Assembly (NCBI GenBank): GCA_038533575.1
Contig: JBCAYL010000001.1
Coordinates: forward strand, 1,888,226-1,952,225
Direction of reading: 5' to 3'
Source of the DNA: Pseudomonadota bacterium
GTDB lineage: Bacteria > Pseudomonadota > Alphaproteobacteria > Rhodobacterales > Rhodobacteraceae
Length of the DNA stretch: 64,000 nt
Part shown: one piece after another, positions 34,892 to 43,629 of the stretch
Numbering within the stretch: position 1 is the first letter of the stretch
Layout of the letters: each line of letters opens with the position of its first letter
Position numbers and translations under genes: made by a program
Notes under the pieces: model-generated
The model's input: only the letters and a program-made list of their open reading frames with translations
What the model was told of the DNA's origin: nothing
The model's database searches: none

Positions 34892-36726
34892 AGCGTGCCG
34901 GCAGCGCGCAGCGCGTCGAAGCGCGCCTGATCGAGCCACCAGAACTCCACGTTGCGGTTGAAATCGTAGGGCGCGGGCGTGTCAGGCATGCCGAAAATGT
35001 CCCAGACGGCCACCCAATGCTTTCCCAGATGCCAGGCCGGCACCCAGATATGCCGGTCTCGCAGCACCCGGTCGAGCGCACGGATGGCGATGTTGAGCTC
35101 CTCGCGAGTCTGGGCCGCGGCGGCGCGGGAAATCAGCCCATCCACGACGGGATCGGCGATCCCTGAGAGGTTGTTTGATCCCTCCGCACCCGCCGCGTCA
35201 GACCCGTAGAAAGCCCGCAAGTTCGCGCCCGGGTTCACCGAGACCTGCCAGGCGGCGAACATCGCGTCGAAATCGAACTGCTGGCGCCGCTCGGACACCG
35301 TCGCCGGATCCTGAAGCTCCAGGCGCGCGTCGATCCCGAGGTGCTGGAGGTTTTCCACGAAGGGCAGAATGATGCGCTCGAAGGAGCGGCTGTCTTCCAC
35401 GATCTCGAACGTCAGCGCCTCGCCGGCCGCGTTGCGGCGCATGCCGTCATCGCCCACCGTCCAGCCGGCCTCGTCGAGCAGCGCGGAGGCGCGGCGGATC
35501 GCCGTCCTGTCCCTCAGCTGCGGCGCGCCGGGCCAGGGCACATGGGCCTCGGCCTCGAAAACGGAGGCAGGGAGCTGATCCCGGAACTCTTCGAGAAGCG
35601 CGAGCTCCGCACCCTCCGGCACCCCCTCGGCGGCCATGTCGGTGTTTTCGAAGAACGAATCCGATTGGCTGTAGGAATTGTAGAAGACAGACTCGTTCGT
35701 CCATTCAAAGTTGAACGCCAGCTCGATCGCTTCCCGCACGCGAATATCCTGCAGCTGCGGGCGTCGGAGATTGAACCACATGCCTTGGGCATTGGTGGGG
35801 CGCGCATCCGCGATCTCCATTTGCTTGACGTCCCCGCGCTCGACCGCGGGGAAGTCATAGGCCGTGGCCCAGGAGGCCGAGCGGAACTCGCTCCGCATCA
35901 GATATTCCCCGGCCGAGAATGCCTCGAGCCCCACGATGTCGTCGGCGAAGTATTCGTAGGAGAAGCAATCGAAATTGTTCTTGCCCGCATTCACGGGAAG
36001 ATCTTCGCCCCAGTAATCCGGGTCCTTGCAAAACCGGATCGTGCGCCCCGCGTCCACACGGTCGAGCAAATAAGGCCCGGAGCCCAGGGGCGCCTCGAGC
36101 CATGTCTCATCAAAGGGCGTGTCTTCGTCATAGAAATGCTCCGGCAGGACCGGGAACTGGACGCCGAGATCCGCAGGCAGGGACGAGCCAGCCCCCTCCG
36201 CCAGATCGAAACGCACCCGGACACTGCTTTCGGCCACCACGTTCGTGACGTCGGCCAAGAGATTGCGATAGTAGGGGTGTCCCTCGGTCTTCAGCGCGTT
36301 GACGGTGAACACCACATCGGAGGCCTCCACCGGCTCCCCATCGTGGAACCGTGCGGAGGGGCGCAGGTTGAAGGCCACGTAGGTCAGCGGCTCGTCGTAT
36401 TCGATCGTCTCGGCGATGAGGCCATAGACGGCATCTGGCTCGTCATAGGCGCGCACCATCAGACTGTCATACATGTGGATGCCCACCTCGGGCGCGCTGT
36501 CACCCTTGATGATGAAGGTATTGAGGCTGTCGAAGGTGGGGGTGCCGAAAAGCTGCCGCTGGCTCATGGTGCCGCCTTGAGGCGCATTCGGATTGGCGTA
36601 GTCGAAATGGGCGAAGTCGGCGGGATATTTCAGGTCGTCGAAGGCGGAGTAGCCATGGCTGATGGTGACCTCCGCCGCCGCAGGCAGCGCGAGGCCCACG
36701 GCCAAGAGCGCGGGAGTGAGTTTCAT
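34888..36726 (-). CDS. YejA-type extracellular solute-binding protein
   Basis: 612-aa periplasmic binding protein of the peptide/oligopeptide family 5 (SBP_bac_5), closest in pattern to YejA. Signal peptide KLTPALLAVGLALPAAA, mature start near EVTISHGYSAF. Family features: FNLRPSARFHDGEPVEASDVVF, PLGSGPYLL and a tandem of Trp/Tyr-rich segments near the end. AGGAGGTTGTC lies just before the ATG at 36726. No ABC permease or ATPase gene is next to it, so the cognate transporter must be elsewhere. A palindrome TTTGATCAAA at 36739-36748 lies just upstream. Confidence 0.9.
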   Translation of the reverse strand: MKLTPALLAVGLALPAAAEVTISHGYSAFDDLKYPADFAHFDYANPNAPQGGTMSQRQLFGTPTFDSLNTFIIKGDSAPEVGIHMYDSLMVRAYDEPDAVYGLIAETIEYDEPLTYVAFNLRPSARFHDGEPVEASDVVFTVNALKTEGHPYYRNLLADVTNVVAESSVRVRFDLAEGAGSSLPADLGVQFPVLPEHFYDEDTPFDETWLEAPLGSGPYLLDRVDAGRTIRFCKDPDYWGEDLPVNAGKNNFDCFSYEYFADDIVGLEAFSAGEYLMRSEFRSASWATAYDFPAVERGDVKQMEIADARPTNAQGMWFNLRRPQLQDIRVREAIELAFNFEWTNESVFYNSYSQSDSFFENTDMAAEGVPEGAELALLEEFRDQLPASVFEAEAHVPWPGAPQLRDRTAIRRASALLDEAGWTVGDDGMRRNAAGEALTFEIVEDSRSFERIILPFVENLQHLGIDARLELQDPATVSERRQQFDFDAMFAAWQVSVNPGANLRAFYGSDAAGAEGSNNLSGIADPVVDGLISRAAAAQTREELNIAIRALDRVLRDRHIWVPAWHLGKHWVAVWDIFGMPDTPAPYDFNRNVEFWWLDQARFDALRAAGTL

Positions 36727-37081
36727 GACAACCTCCTGTTTGATCAAAGGATCGATCAGTGCACGCCGGTGTCAAGGAATGGGGGATCACCATTCGCGGC
36801 GCGCACATTCCCGTTTCCCATCCGCCATGCTGCGCTGCGGAAATTATGACCGTTTTACATTGGATTAGCGTCCGCACGCGGCGCTTCAGGCTCGCTTGCC
36901 ATCCCCACCTGCCCCGAGCGTACGACGCACCAGGCGCGTCCGAGTCCAGCAAGAATGCACGAAATCTGTGCGCGCCTCAGCCGAAGAAAAATAATCTGAC
37001 ACTGGGAAAGCCCCGTAAACAACACAACTTATTAGCCAGTGATCACGCCTGTTCCTTGCGTGAGGTCATGGAGGAACGAGA
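36727..37081. other. 355-nt intergenic region between divergent genes
   Basis: It holds the start regions of the YejA-type gene (minus) and the RND adaptor gene (plus). Visible items are the 10-bp palindrome TTTGATCAAA at 36739-36748, an AT-rich stretch around 36985-37030 that may hold the plus-strand promoter, and GGAGGAACGAG before the ATG at 37082. No coding frame was judged real. Confidence 0.5.
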
Positions 37082-38290
37082 ATGCGAAAGACACTCAAGT
37101 TCATTGCGACGGCCCTGCGCGAATTCTTCTGGATCGCCATCGCGGGCGCCATCGTCGTCGGCGGTTTCGTCGGCTTCCAATATCTCGGCGAGAACCGGGA
37201 AGAGGTGGAGGCAGCGCCGGCAGAGCGCCCTGTGACGCTCGTGGACACCGCCGAGTTCGTCCCGACCGAGAGCCCCTTGCCGATCCGCGGCGAAGGCTTC
37301 GTGGAGCCCTTCCGCACCGTGGACGTCTCAGCGCCGAGCGGTGGCCGGATCGTGACGCTCCATCCCTCCATCACCGAGCTCAACGGCTTCTCTGAAGGCG
37401 ACGTGCTCGTGGAGATCGACGCCAGCAACGAGCGCGCGCAAATCGCGCAGGCGCGGGCCTCCATCGCGGCCACCGAGGCGCGGCTCGAGCTGCTGACGAC
37501 GCAACTCACGCGCGCGCAGAACCTCCGGGAGCGCGACGCTGTCCCGCAATCGACGGTCGATGATCTCCTCGGCCAACGCAACGAGGTCGAGGCCAACCTC
37601 GAGGGCCAGCGCGCCAGCCTGCAGACCGCGGAGGTGGCGCTCGAGAACAAGGTCGTGCGCGCGCCCTTCGACGGCAAAGTGCTCACCAAGAACGCCGAGA
37701 TCGGCAACGTTGTCGGCGGCGGGGCCGTCATCGCGCAGATTTACACCGATGACCGGATGGAAGTTGCCATCCCCATCCGCGAGACCGATGCCGCGCTCAT
37801 TCCCGGGCTCTTCGATGAGCGCCGCGCGCCCGCCACGGTGAGCATCACCTTCGCCGGCGTGGAAAAGGAATGGTCCGCCGAAGTCGTCCGCGTGGATCCC
37901 TCGCTCGATCAGTTTACGCGGACGCTCACCGTCACCGTCGCGCTGCTCGAGCGCATGGAGGCAGAGGAGACCTTTGCCGCCGGACCGCCGCCCGCGCTCA
38001 TCAACGCGTTCGCGAAGGTCGTGGTCGACGGCATCGAACCCACCGAGACCTACGCCATCCCCTCCACGGCGCTGCGCAATGACGGCCAAAGCGTTTGGCT
38101 CTACCGCGACAGCCGGCTGGCCATGCATCCTGCCGCGCTCGTTCACGTGGATGGCGAGACGTCCTACGTGCGCATCACCGATCTAGAGCCAGAGGATCGC
38201 CTGATCCTGACGACGCTCAGCGCGCCTCAGCCCGGCGAGGCCCTGCAGGACACCCAGAAGGATGTCCGCACCAGCCAGGTCATGGACTAG
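37082..38290 (+). CDS. RND efflux periplasmic adaptor (pump 1)
   Basis: 402-aa membrane fusion protein. N-terminal membrane helix (about 15-35), then the lipoyl half-motifs (GGRIVTLHPSI and VRAPFDGKVLTKNAEIGN) flanking an alpha-helical hairpin (about 115-180, rich in Ala/Glu/Gln), then beta-barrel and proximal domains. It links the inner-membrane pump to an outer-membrane channel. GGAGGAACGAG precedes the start. The permease gene follows by 67 nt; no TolC-type gene is nearby. Confidence 0.92.
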   Translation: MRKTLKFIATALREFFWIAIAGAIVVGGFVGFQYLGENREEVEAAPAERPVTLVDTAEFVPTESPLPIRGEGFVEPFRTVDVSAPSGGRIVTLHPSITELNGFSEGDVLVEIDASNERAQIAQARASIAATEARLELLTTQLTRAQNLRERDAVPQSTVDDLLGQRNEVEANLEGQRASLQTAEVALENKVVRAPFDGKVLTKNAEIGNVVGGGAVIAQIYTDDRMEVAIPIRETDAALIPGLFDERRAPATVSITFAGVEKEWSAEVVRVDPSLDQFTRTLTVTVALLERMEAEETFAAGPPPALINAFAKVVVDGIEPTETYAIPSTALRNDGQSVWLYRDSRLAMHPAALVHVDGETSYVRITDLEPEDRLILTTLSAPQPGEALQDTQKDVRTSQVMD

Positions 38291-38357
38291 CACGCCCGCG
38301 CGCCGGGTTCCTTGCCCTGCGCATCCCTCCCGGAGACCCTGATCAAGGAGATCAGCC

Positions 38358-41300
38358 ATGTACGCTGCCATCAAATGGATGACGGAACACCCCGTCGCGG
38401 CCTGGCTGGCCGTGGTGCTTCTTGTCGGGCTCGGCGGCTTTACCGCCAGCACGCTGCCGCAGAAGACCTTCCCCGAATTCGCGCTCGACAGCGTGTCGAT
38501 CTCGGTCAGCTATCCCGGTGCGTCGCCCACGGAGATCCAAGACAGCATCGTCCGCCCCATCGAGGACGAGCTGAGCGGCGTGGACGGGATCGACGACGTC
38601 ACCGCCTCCATCAGCGAAGGCCGCGGTGGCGTCACCGTCACCTTTCTCGATGGCGAGGACATCGAGACAAAGCTCGAAGAGGTGAAGACCGAGGTTGAGG
38701 GCATTACCGTCTTTCCCGATGACGCAGAGGACCCCGTCGTCGTGCGCGGGGACAATTCCACCCGCGTTCTCGAGATCGCAATCCACGGCGATGCGTCCGA
38801 AAGCGTCCTGAAAGAAGAGGCGCGGCGTCTCAAGGACGAGCTCATCGCGATCAACGGGATCTCCTTCGCCGAGGTTTCCAACGTCCGCGCCTACGAGATC
38901 TCCATCGAGGTGGACCGTGACACACTGCGCGCCTATGGGCTCACGCTCGCGGAAGTGGCGCAGATCGTGGGGGTGAACTCTCTGGAGCTGCCCGGCGGCT
39001 CCATCGACACCGAGAGCGTGGCGATCCCGATCCGAACGATCGGGCGAAACTACACGCGCTCGGATTTCGAGAACATCGTGATCCGGTCGAACGAGAGCGG
39101 CGCGCAAGTGTTGCTGCGCGATATCGCGCGGGTCAATGATGGCTTCGAGGACAGCGATTTGTCCTCCAGCTTCAACGGCGACCCGTCCGTGTCGGTCAAC
39201 GTCTACCGCGTGGGTGACGAGCAGATCCTCAACATCGTGGATCTCGCGCAGGACCACCTGCGCACCTCCTACCGGCCCTCGCTGGAAGAGGGGATCAGCG
39301 CCACCGTTTGGCAGAACGAAGCCACGCAGCTTCAGTCCCGGATCGACCTTCTGACGAAGAACGCTGTCATCGGCCTCTCCCTCGTCGTGCTCTGTCTCGC
39401 GCTCTTCCTCGATATCCGGCTTGCCTTCTGGTCGGCCGTGGGGATCGGGGTGAGCTTCGCGGCGACCTTCATCGTGATGGGGGCGCTGGGGATGTCGATC
39501 AACATGATCTCCCTCTTCGGCTTCATTCTCGCCATCGGGATCGTGGTCGACAACGCCATCGTCGTCTCCGAGAACATCTACAAGAACGGTGAGCGCGGGC
39601 TTGCGCCGCTCGAGGCCGCCGTAAAAGGCACCCAGCGGATCGCCGTGCCCGTCGTCTTTTCCACCCTCACCACCATCGTGGCGTTCTGGCCGCTCCTGCA
39701 GATGCCCGCGCCCCTCGGCAGCTTCCTGGGCGATATCCCCACCGTCGTGATGATCGTCCTGTCGCTTTCGCTGCTCCAGGCGCTGCTCATCCTGCCGCGG
39801 AACCTCTCGAACCTCGAGATCGGGCCGAGCTACCGCCCCAACATCGTCTTCCGCCTCCTCGGCGCCGTGCGCGGCGTGATCGATCGCGGGCTGAAGTGGT
39901 TCGTGCGCTACCCGCTCGATGCGATGCTGCGCTTTTGCGTGCGCCGCTTCCTCGTGCCCATCGCCTCCGTCATCGCGCTCATGGTGATTACCGTGGGCCT
40001 TCTGGCGCACGGCTATGTCCGCTTCTCGTTCTTCCCGGAGATCCAGGGGGAATTCGTGACGGCCTCCGTGGAAATGACGGACGGCACCACCTTCGAGCGC
40101 ACCGAGGCCGTGGCCGAGACCATGCGCGAGGCGTCGATCCGCGCGGGCGAACGGCTGCAGGAGCGGCTGCCCGCGGATGCGCCCGCCGTGCTCATCGGGC
40201 AATACGTCGTCGTGGGCATCGGCGCCGGCGGCGGCGGCCCCGAAGGTGGCGCTCCGCCCGTCTCGCCCACCGTGGCGCAGGTCGTGGTGGAGGTGACCGA
40301 GGCCTCCGCACGCGACTGGCAGACCTCCGATTTCGAAACGCTCTGGCGCGAGGAGGTGGGGCAGATCGCGGGCGTGAACACGCTCACCATCTCCTCCTCC
40401 TTGGTGGATGCGGGCGATGCCATCGCCGTCGAGCTCTCGCTGCCCGAGGGCCAGGATATCACGCCTGTCGTCACCGAGCTGCGCGATGGGCTGGGCGGCG
40501 TGCCAGGGGTCTTCCAGATCCTCGATGACAACTCCACCGGCAAACTCGAATACACGCTGGCATTGCGCCCCGAAGCGCGGCTCTACGGGCTCACGCTGCA
40601 AGACCTCGCCACCCAGACGCGCAACGGCTTCTTCGGGATCGAGGCCACCACCGTGCAGCGCGGGCAGGACAGCGTGGATGTCATGGTGCGCTTCCCGTCC
40701 GAGGACCGCGACAGCCTCGCCGATCTCCTCGACACGCGCATCGCAACGCCCGCGGGCGACCTCATCCCGCTCTCTGCGGTGGCCGAGCTGTCCGAGGCGC
40801 TCGCGCCATCGGAAATCCAGCGCCAGAACGGGCGGCGGATCACGACGGTGACGGCGGACGTCGATGAAAGCGTCATCACCAACGGCGAGGCCAACCGCAT
40901 CCTGCGCGAAGAGCTTCTGCCACCTCTTCTCGAGGCCTATCCGGGTCTCAACGCCTCCTTCGGCGGCGAGCAGGAGACGCAGGGCGATGCGCAGGCGGCG
41001 CTGAGCCAGGCGCTCGCCATCGCGCTCTTCGTGATCTTCGCGCTCCTCGCGCTCATCTTCCGGAGCTTCGTGCAGCCCATCGTCGTGATGGTGGCCATTC
41101 CGCTCGGCCTCATCGGGGCCGTGACGGGGCACGTGATCGTTGGCATTCCCCTGGGGCTCTTGAGCCTCTTCGGGATCATCGGGCTCGCGGGCGTCGTCAT
41201 CAACAACTCGCTCGTGATGATCGATGTCTACAACGAGTATCTCGACAACGGCTATTCCGTGCAGGAGGCGGTGGTCGAAGGCACCAAGGACCGCTTCCGG

Positions 41301-41603
41301 CCCATCGTGCTCACCTCGATCACCACATTCCTCGGGGTCTATCCGCTCATCATGGAGACCTCGCTGCAGGCGCAGTTCCTCGTGCCGCTGGCGGTCTCCA
41401 TTGGTTACGGGGTCCTGATCGGGACAGGCGTGATCATCTTCGCGATCCCGGCAGTCTTCATGCTGGTGCATTACGTCTCCGGCGCCGTGAAGGCCGTCTT
41501 CGGCGCGATCTTCAGCCCGCCGCCGATGCCCAGCACCGAAGCGCGCGCCTATGCGGCAGCAGAGAAGGGAAAGCCCGTCTCCGAGGTCACGCCCGCCGAG
41601 TAG
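38358..41603 (+). CDS. RND efflux permease (pump 1)
   Basis: 1081-aa inner-membrane proton/substrate antiporter of the AcrB superfamily. A first helix and large periplasmic loop are followed by helices 2-6; the repeat is then duplicated. The TM4 proton-relay motif is GIVVDNAIVVSENIY: one Asp, with Asn where AcrB has the second Asp. The repeated half contains GLAGVVINNSLVMIDVYNEY. An Ala/Gly-rich insertion GIGAGGGGPEGGAPP occurs in the second periplasmic loop. The substrate is unknown. A strong 9-bp hairpin follows at 41607-41630. Confidence 0.93.
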   Translation: MYAAIKWMTEHPVAAWLAVVLLVGLGGFTASTLPQKTFPEFALDSVSISVSYPGASPTEIQDSIVRPIEDELSGVDGIDDVTASISEGRGGVTVTFLDGEDIETKLEEVKTEVEGITVFPDDAEDPVVVRGDNSTRVLEIAIHGDASESVLKEEARRLKDELIAINGISFAEVSNVRAYEISIEVDRDTLRAYGLTLAEVAQIVGVNSLELPGGSIDTESVAIPIRTIGRNYTRSDFENIVIRSNESGAQVLLRDIARVNDGFEDSDLSSSFNGDPSVSVNVYRVGDEQILNIVDLAQDHLRTSYRPSLEEGISATVWQNEATQLQSRIDLLTKNAVIGLSLVVLCLALFLDIRLAFWSAVGIGVSFAATFIVMGALGMSINMISLFGFILAIGIVVDNAIVVSENIYKNGERGLAPLEAAVKGTQRIAVPVVFSTLTTIVAFWPLLQMPAPLGSFLGDIPTVVMIVLSLSLLQALLILPRNLSNLEIGPSYRPNIVFRLLGAVRGVIDRGLKWFVRYPLDAMLRFCVRRFLVPIASVIALMVITVGLLAHGYVRFSFFPEIQGEFVTASVEMTDGTTFERTEAVAETMREASIRAGERLQERLPADAPAVLIGQYVVVGIGAGGGGPEGGAPPVSPTVAQVVVEVTEASARDWQTSDFETLWREEVGQIAGVNTLTISSSLVDAGDAIAVELSLPEGQDITPVVTELRDGLGGVPGVFQILDDNSTGKLEYTLALRPEARLYGLTLQDLATQTRNGFFGIEATTVQRGQDSVDVMVRFPSEDRDSLADLLDTRIATPAGDLIPLSAVAELSEALAPSEIQRQNGRRITTVTADVDESVITNGEANRILREELLPPLLEAYPGLNASFGGEQETQGDAQAALSQALAIALFVIFALLALIFRSFVQPIVVMVAIPLGLIGAVTGHVIVGIPLGLLSLFGIIGLAGVVINNSLVMIDVYNEYLDNGYSVQEAVVEGTKDRFRPIVLTSITTFLGVYPLIMETSLQAQFLVPLAVSIGYGVLIGTGVIIFAIPAVFMLVHYVSGAVKAVFGAIFSPPPMPSTEARAYAAAEKGKPVSEVTPAE

Positions 41604-41606
41604 CGA

Positions 41607-41630
41607 CGGGGCCCGTCTCCGCGGGCCCCG
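41607..41630 (+). terminator. Strong hairpin after RND pump 1, no T run
   Basis: A perfect 9-bp GC stem (CGGGGCCCG / CGGGCCCCG) with a 6-nt loop starts 4 nt after the permease stop. A second 6-bp hairpin with an AAAAA loop lies at 41679-41695. Neither has a clear T tail, so termination is probable rather than certain. Confidence 0.5.
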
Positions 41631-41741
41631 AGCAGAGCAGTCCGTTGGACGCAGTTGCCCACTTGCGACCGCTCGTTCTGCCCGAAAAACGGGCATTCTC
41701 CCGCGGGTGGCCAAGAAAACGACTGCTTCAACTGCAAGTTT

Positions 41742-41786
41742 TTGCGAATGCTTCGCAAGTGCATTGAAGTTGCGAATGCTTCGCAC
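41742..41786. promoter_or_regulatory. Two tandem palindromic operators upstream of sitA
   Basis: TTGCGAATGCTTCGCAA (41742-41758, perfect palindrome) and TTGCGAATGCTTCGCAC (41770-41786) are identical over 16 bp, 28 bp apart. They lie 51-95 nt upstream of the sitA ATG. The architecture and target suggest a metal-dependent Fur-family repressor (Mur or Zur type); the identity of the regulator is inferred from the transporter it precedes. Confidence 0.65.
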
Positions 41787-41836
41787 TAACTTGCTCCCGT
41801 GACGGTCAGCACCCGATCAACCAAGGGAGAAACTTG

Positions 41837-42793
41837 ATGTCGCTCACCAAACGGTCCTTCTTCGCGGTTGCCGCAGCCTTTGCCCTGACGTCCCTGTCGG
41901 GCCCGGCCTCGGCTGAGGAACGTCTCGACGTCGTGGCGACGACCGGGATGATCGCGGACGCGGCCATGGAAGTGGGCGGCGCGCTCGTGACGGTGGATGC
42001 GATGATGGGCCCCGGCGTGGACCCCCATGCCTACCGCCAGACCCGGACCGACATCACCGCCATGGCGCAGGCTGACCTTGTGCTCTGGAACGGGCTCTTC
42101 CTCGAGGCGCAGATGGAAGACTTCCTGCGCGAGCTCGGCGAAACGAATGCTGTTGTCGCCGTGGCGGAGACGGTTCCGGAAAACCTGCTGCTCGCCTCCG
42201 AAGATTACGAAGGCCGCTTCGACCCGCATCTCTGGATGAACCCCAACCTCTGGGCGCGCGTGGTGCTCAATGTGCGGGACGCGCTGATCGACGTGCACCC
42301 CGAGGGCGCGGAGACCTTCACGGCCAATGCCGATGCCTACCTGGCCGAGCTCGCAGAACTCTCGCGCTATACGACCGAGGTCCTGTCATCGGTGCCGCCG
42401 GAGAGCCGGGTCGTGCTCTCGGCCCATGACGCGTTCAACTATTTCGGCAATGCCTATGGTTTCGAGGTGCTGGGCATTCAGGGCATCTCCACCGAGTCCG
42501 AGGCGGGGCTCCAGCGGATCGGCGCGCTCGTCGACCTGCTCGTGGAGCGCGACATCCGCGCCGTCTTCGTCGAGACCTCAGTCTCCGACCGCAACATCCG
42601 CGCGCTGATCGAGGGTGCCGCTGCCCGCGGGCACGAGGTCGTCATCGGCGGAGAGCTCTTCTCCGACGCGATGGGCGCGCCAGGCACCTACCAGGGGACG
42701 TATGTCGGCATGATCGATTCCAACGCCACCACGATCGCGGCCGCCCTCGGTGGGCAGGCCCCGCAAAATGGCATGCAAGGGTTGCTGAACTGA
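41837..42793 (+). CDS. sitA: Manganese/metal ABC transporter substrate-binding protein
   Basis: 318-aa cluster A-I (TroA/PsaA/SitA-like) periplasmic protein. Signal peptide with FFAVAAAFALTSLSGPASAEE. The four metal ligands are His in GVDPHAYRQ, His in RFDPHLWMNP, Glu in FVETSVSDR and Asp in GMIDSNATT. A His, His, Glu, Asp set without a His-rich loop favours Mn2+ (or Fe2+) over Zn2+. The ATG at 41837 follows GGGAGAAAC; a TTG one codon earlier is possible. First gene of a four-gene operon with 1-nt overlaps, preceded by the tandem palindromes. Confidence 0.9.
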   Translation: MSLTKRSFFAVAAAFALTSLSGPASAEERLDVVATTGMIADAAMEVGGALVTVDAMMGPGVDPHAYRQTRTDITAMAQADLVLWNGLFLEAQMEDFLRELGETNAVVAVAETVPENLLLASEDYEGRFDPHLWMNPNLWARVVLNVRDALIDVHPEGAETFTANADAYLAELAELSRYTTEVLSSVPPESRVVLSAHDAFNYFGNAYGFEVLGIQGISTESEAGLQRIGALVDLLVERDIRAVFVETSVSDRNIRALIEGAAARGHEVVIGGELFSDAMGAPGTYQGTYVGMIDSNATTIAAALGGQAPQNGMQGLLN

Positions 42794-43629
42794 TGTCGCT
42801 CGATACGTCCCCCTTCCCAGGGCCCTTCGTCGCCGCCGAAAACGGCGCACGCGTGGCCCGCGATGACGCGGCCTCCAATGCCGCGCTCTCGGTGCGCGGT
42901 CTCACCGTGACCTACGGCGAGAAGCCCGCGGTCTTCTCCATGGACGCGACCTTCGAGGCCGGGGCGCTTACGGCGATCATCGGGCCTAACGGCGCTGGCA
43001 AATCCACGCTCCTGAAGGCCGCGCTCGGCCTCCTTCCGCGCGTGTCTGGCGAGGTGCATGTCTTCGGCGCGCCGATGGACGAGGCGCTCTCGCGCGTGGC
43101 CTATGTCCCGCAGCGCGCCAGCGTGGACTGGGATTTCCCGACCACAGTGATCGACGTGGTCCAGATGGGGCTCTACCGCAAGGTAGGCCTGCTCGGGCGG
43201 CTTTCCGGCGCGCTCCGGACAAAGGCGCTCGATTGCCTCGAGCGCGTGGGCATGGGTGATTTCGCGCCGCGCCAGATCGGGCAGCTCTCCGGCGGACAGC
43301 AGCAGCGCGTCTTTCTCGCGCGCGCGCTCGCGCAGGATGCCGACCTCTACCTCCTCGACGAGCCCTTCGCGGGGGTCGACGCGGCCACCGAGCGGGCGAT
43401 CGTGGATGTCCTGAAAGCGCTCCGCGCCGAGGGCAAGGCCGTCGTGGCCGTGCACCACGACCTCTCCACCGTGCGCGCCACCTTCGACAACGTGCTCCTG
43501 ATGAACGTGCGCCGCATCGCGGAGGGCAGCGTCGCCTCCACCTTCACCATGGAGAGCCTGCAAGCGGCCTATGGCGGACGCCTGGGCGCGACGCATCTCG
43601 ACGAGTTGGCGCTCACGGTCGGAGCCTGA
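42793..43629 (+). CDS. sitB: Manganese/metal ABC transporter ATP-binding protein
   Basis: 278-aa ABC ATPase. Walker A GPNGAGKSTLL, Q loop in YVPQRASVDWDFP, signature LSGGQQQRVFLARAL, Walker B LYLLDEPFAGVD, switch His in VVAVHHDLS. The QRASVDWDFP segment is typical of the Mn/Zn/Fe (SitB/MntB) ATPases. The N-terminus carries about 30 extra unconserved residues before the domain, so the true start could be internal. The start overlaps the sitA stop by 1 nt (TGATG). Confidence 0.92.
   Translation: MSLDTSPFPGPFVAAENGARVARDDAASNAALSVRGLTVTYGEKPAVFSMDATFEAGALTAIIGPNGAGKSTLLKAALGLLPRVSGEVHVFGAPMDEALSRVAYVPQRASVDWDFPTTVIDVVQMGLYRKVGLLGRLSGALRTKALDCLERVGMGDFAPRQIGQLSGGQQQRVFLARALAQDADLYLLDEPFAGVDAATERAIVDVLKALRAEGKAVVAVHHDLSTVRATFDNVLLMNVRRIAEGSVASTFTMESLQAAYGGRLGATHLDELALTVGA

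Noticed and set aside
38352-41786. 1144-codon open frame on the minus strand opposite RND permease 1
   Set aside because: Composition is His/Asp/Arg/Gly-rich without domains and mirrors the codon-position GC bias of the real gene; the plus-strand protein is a clear RND permease.
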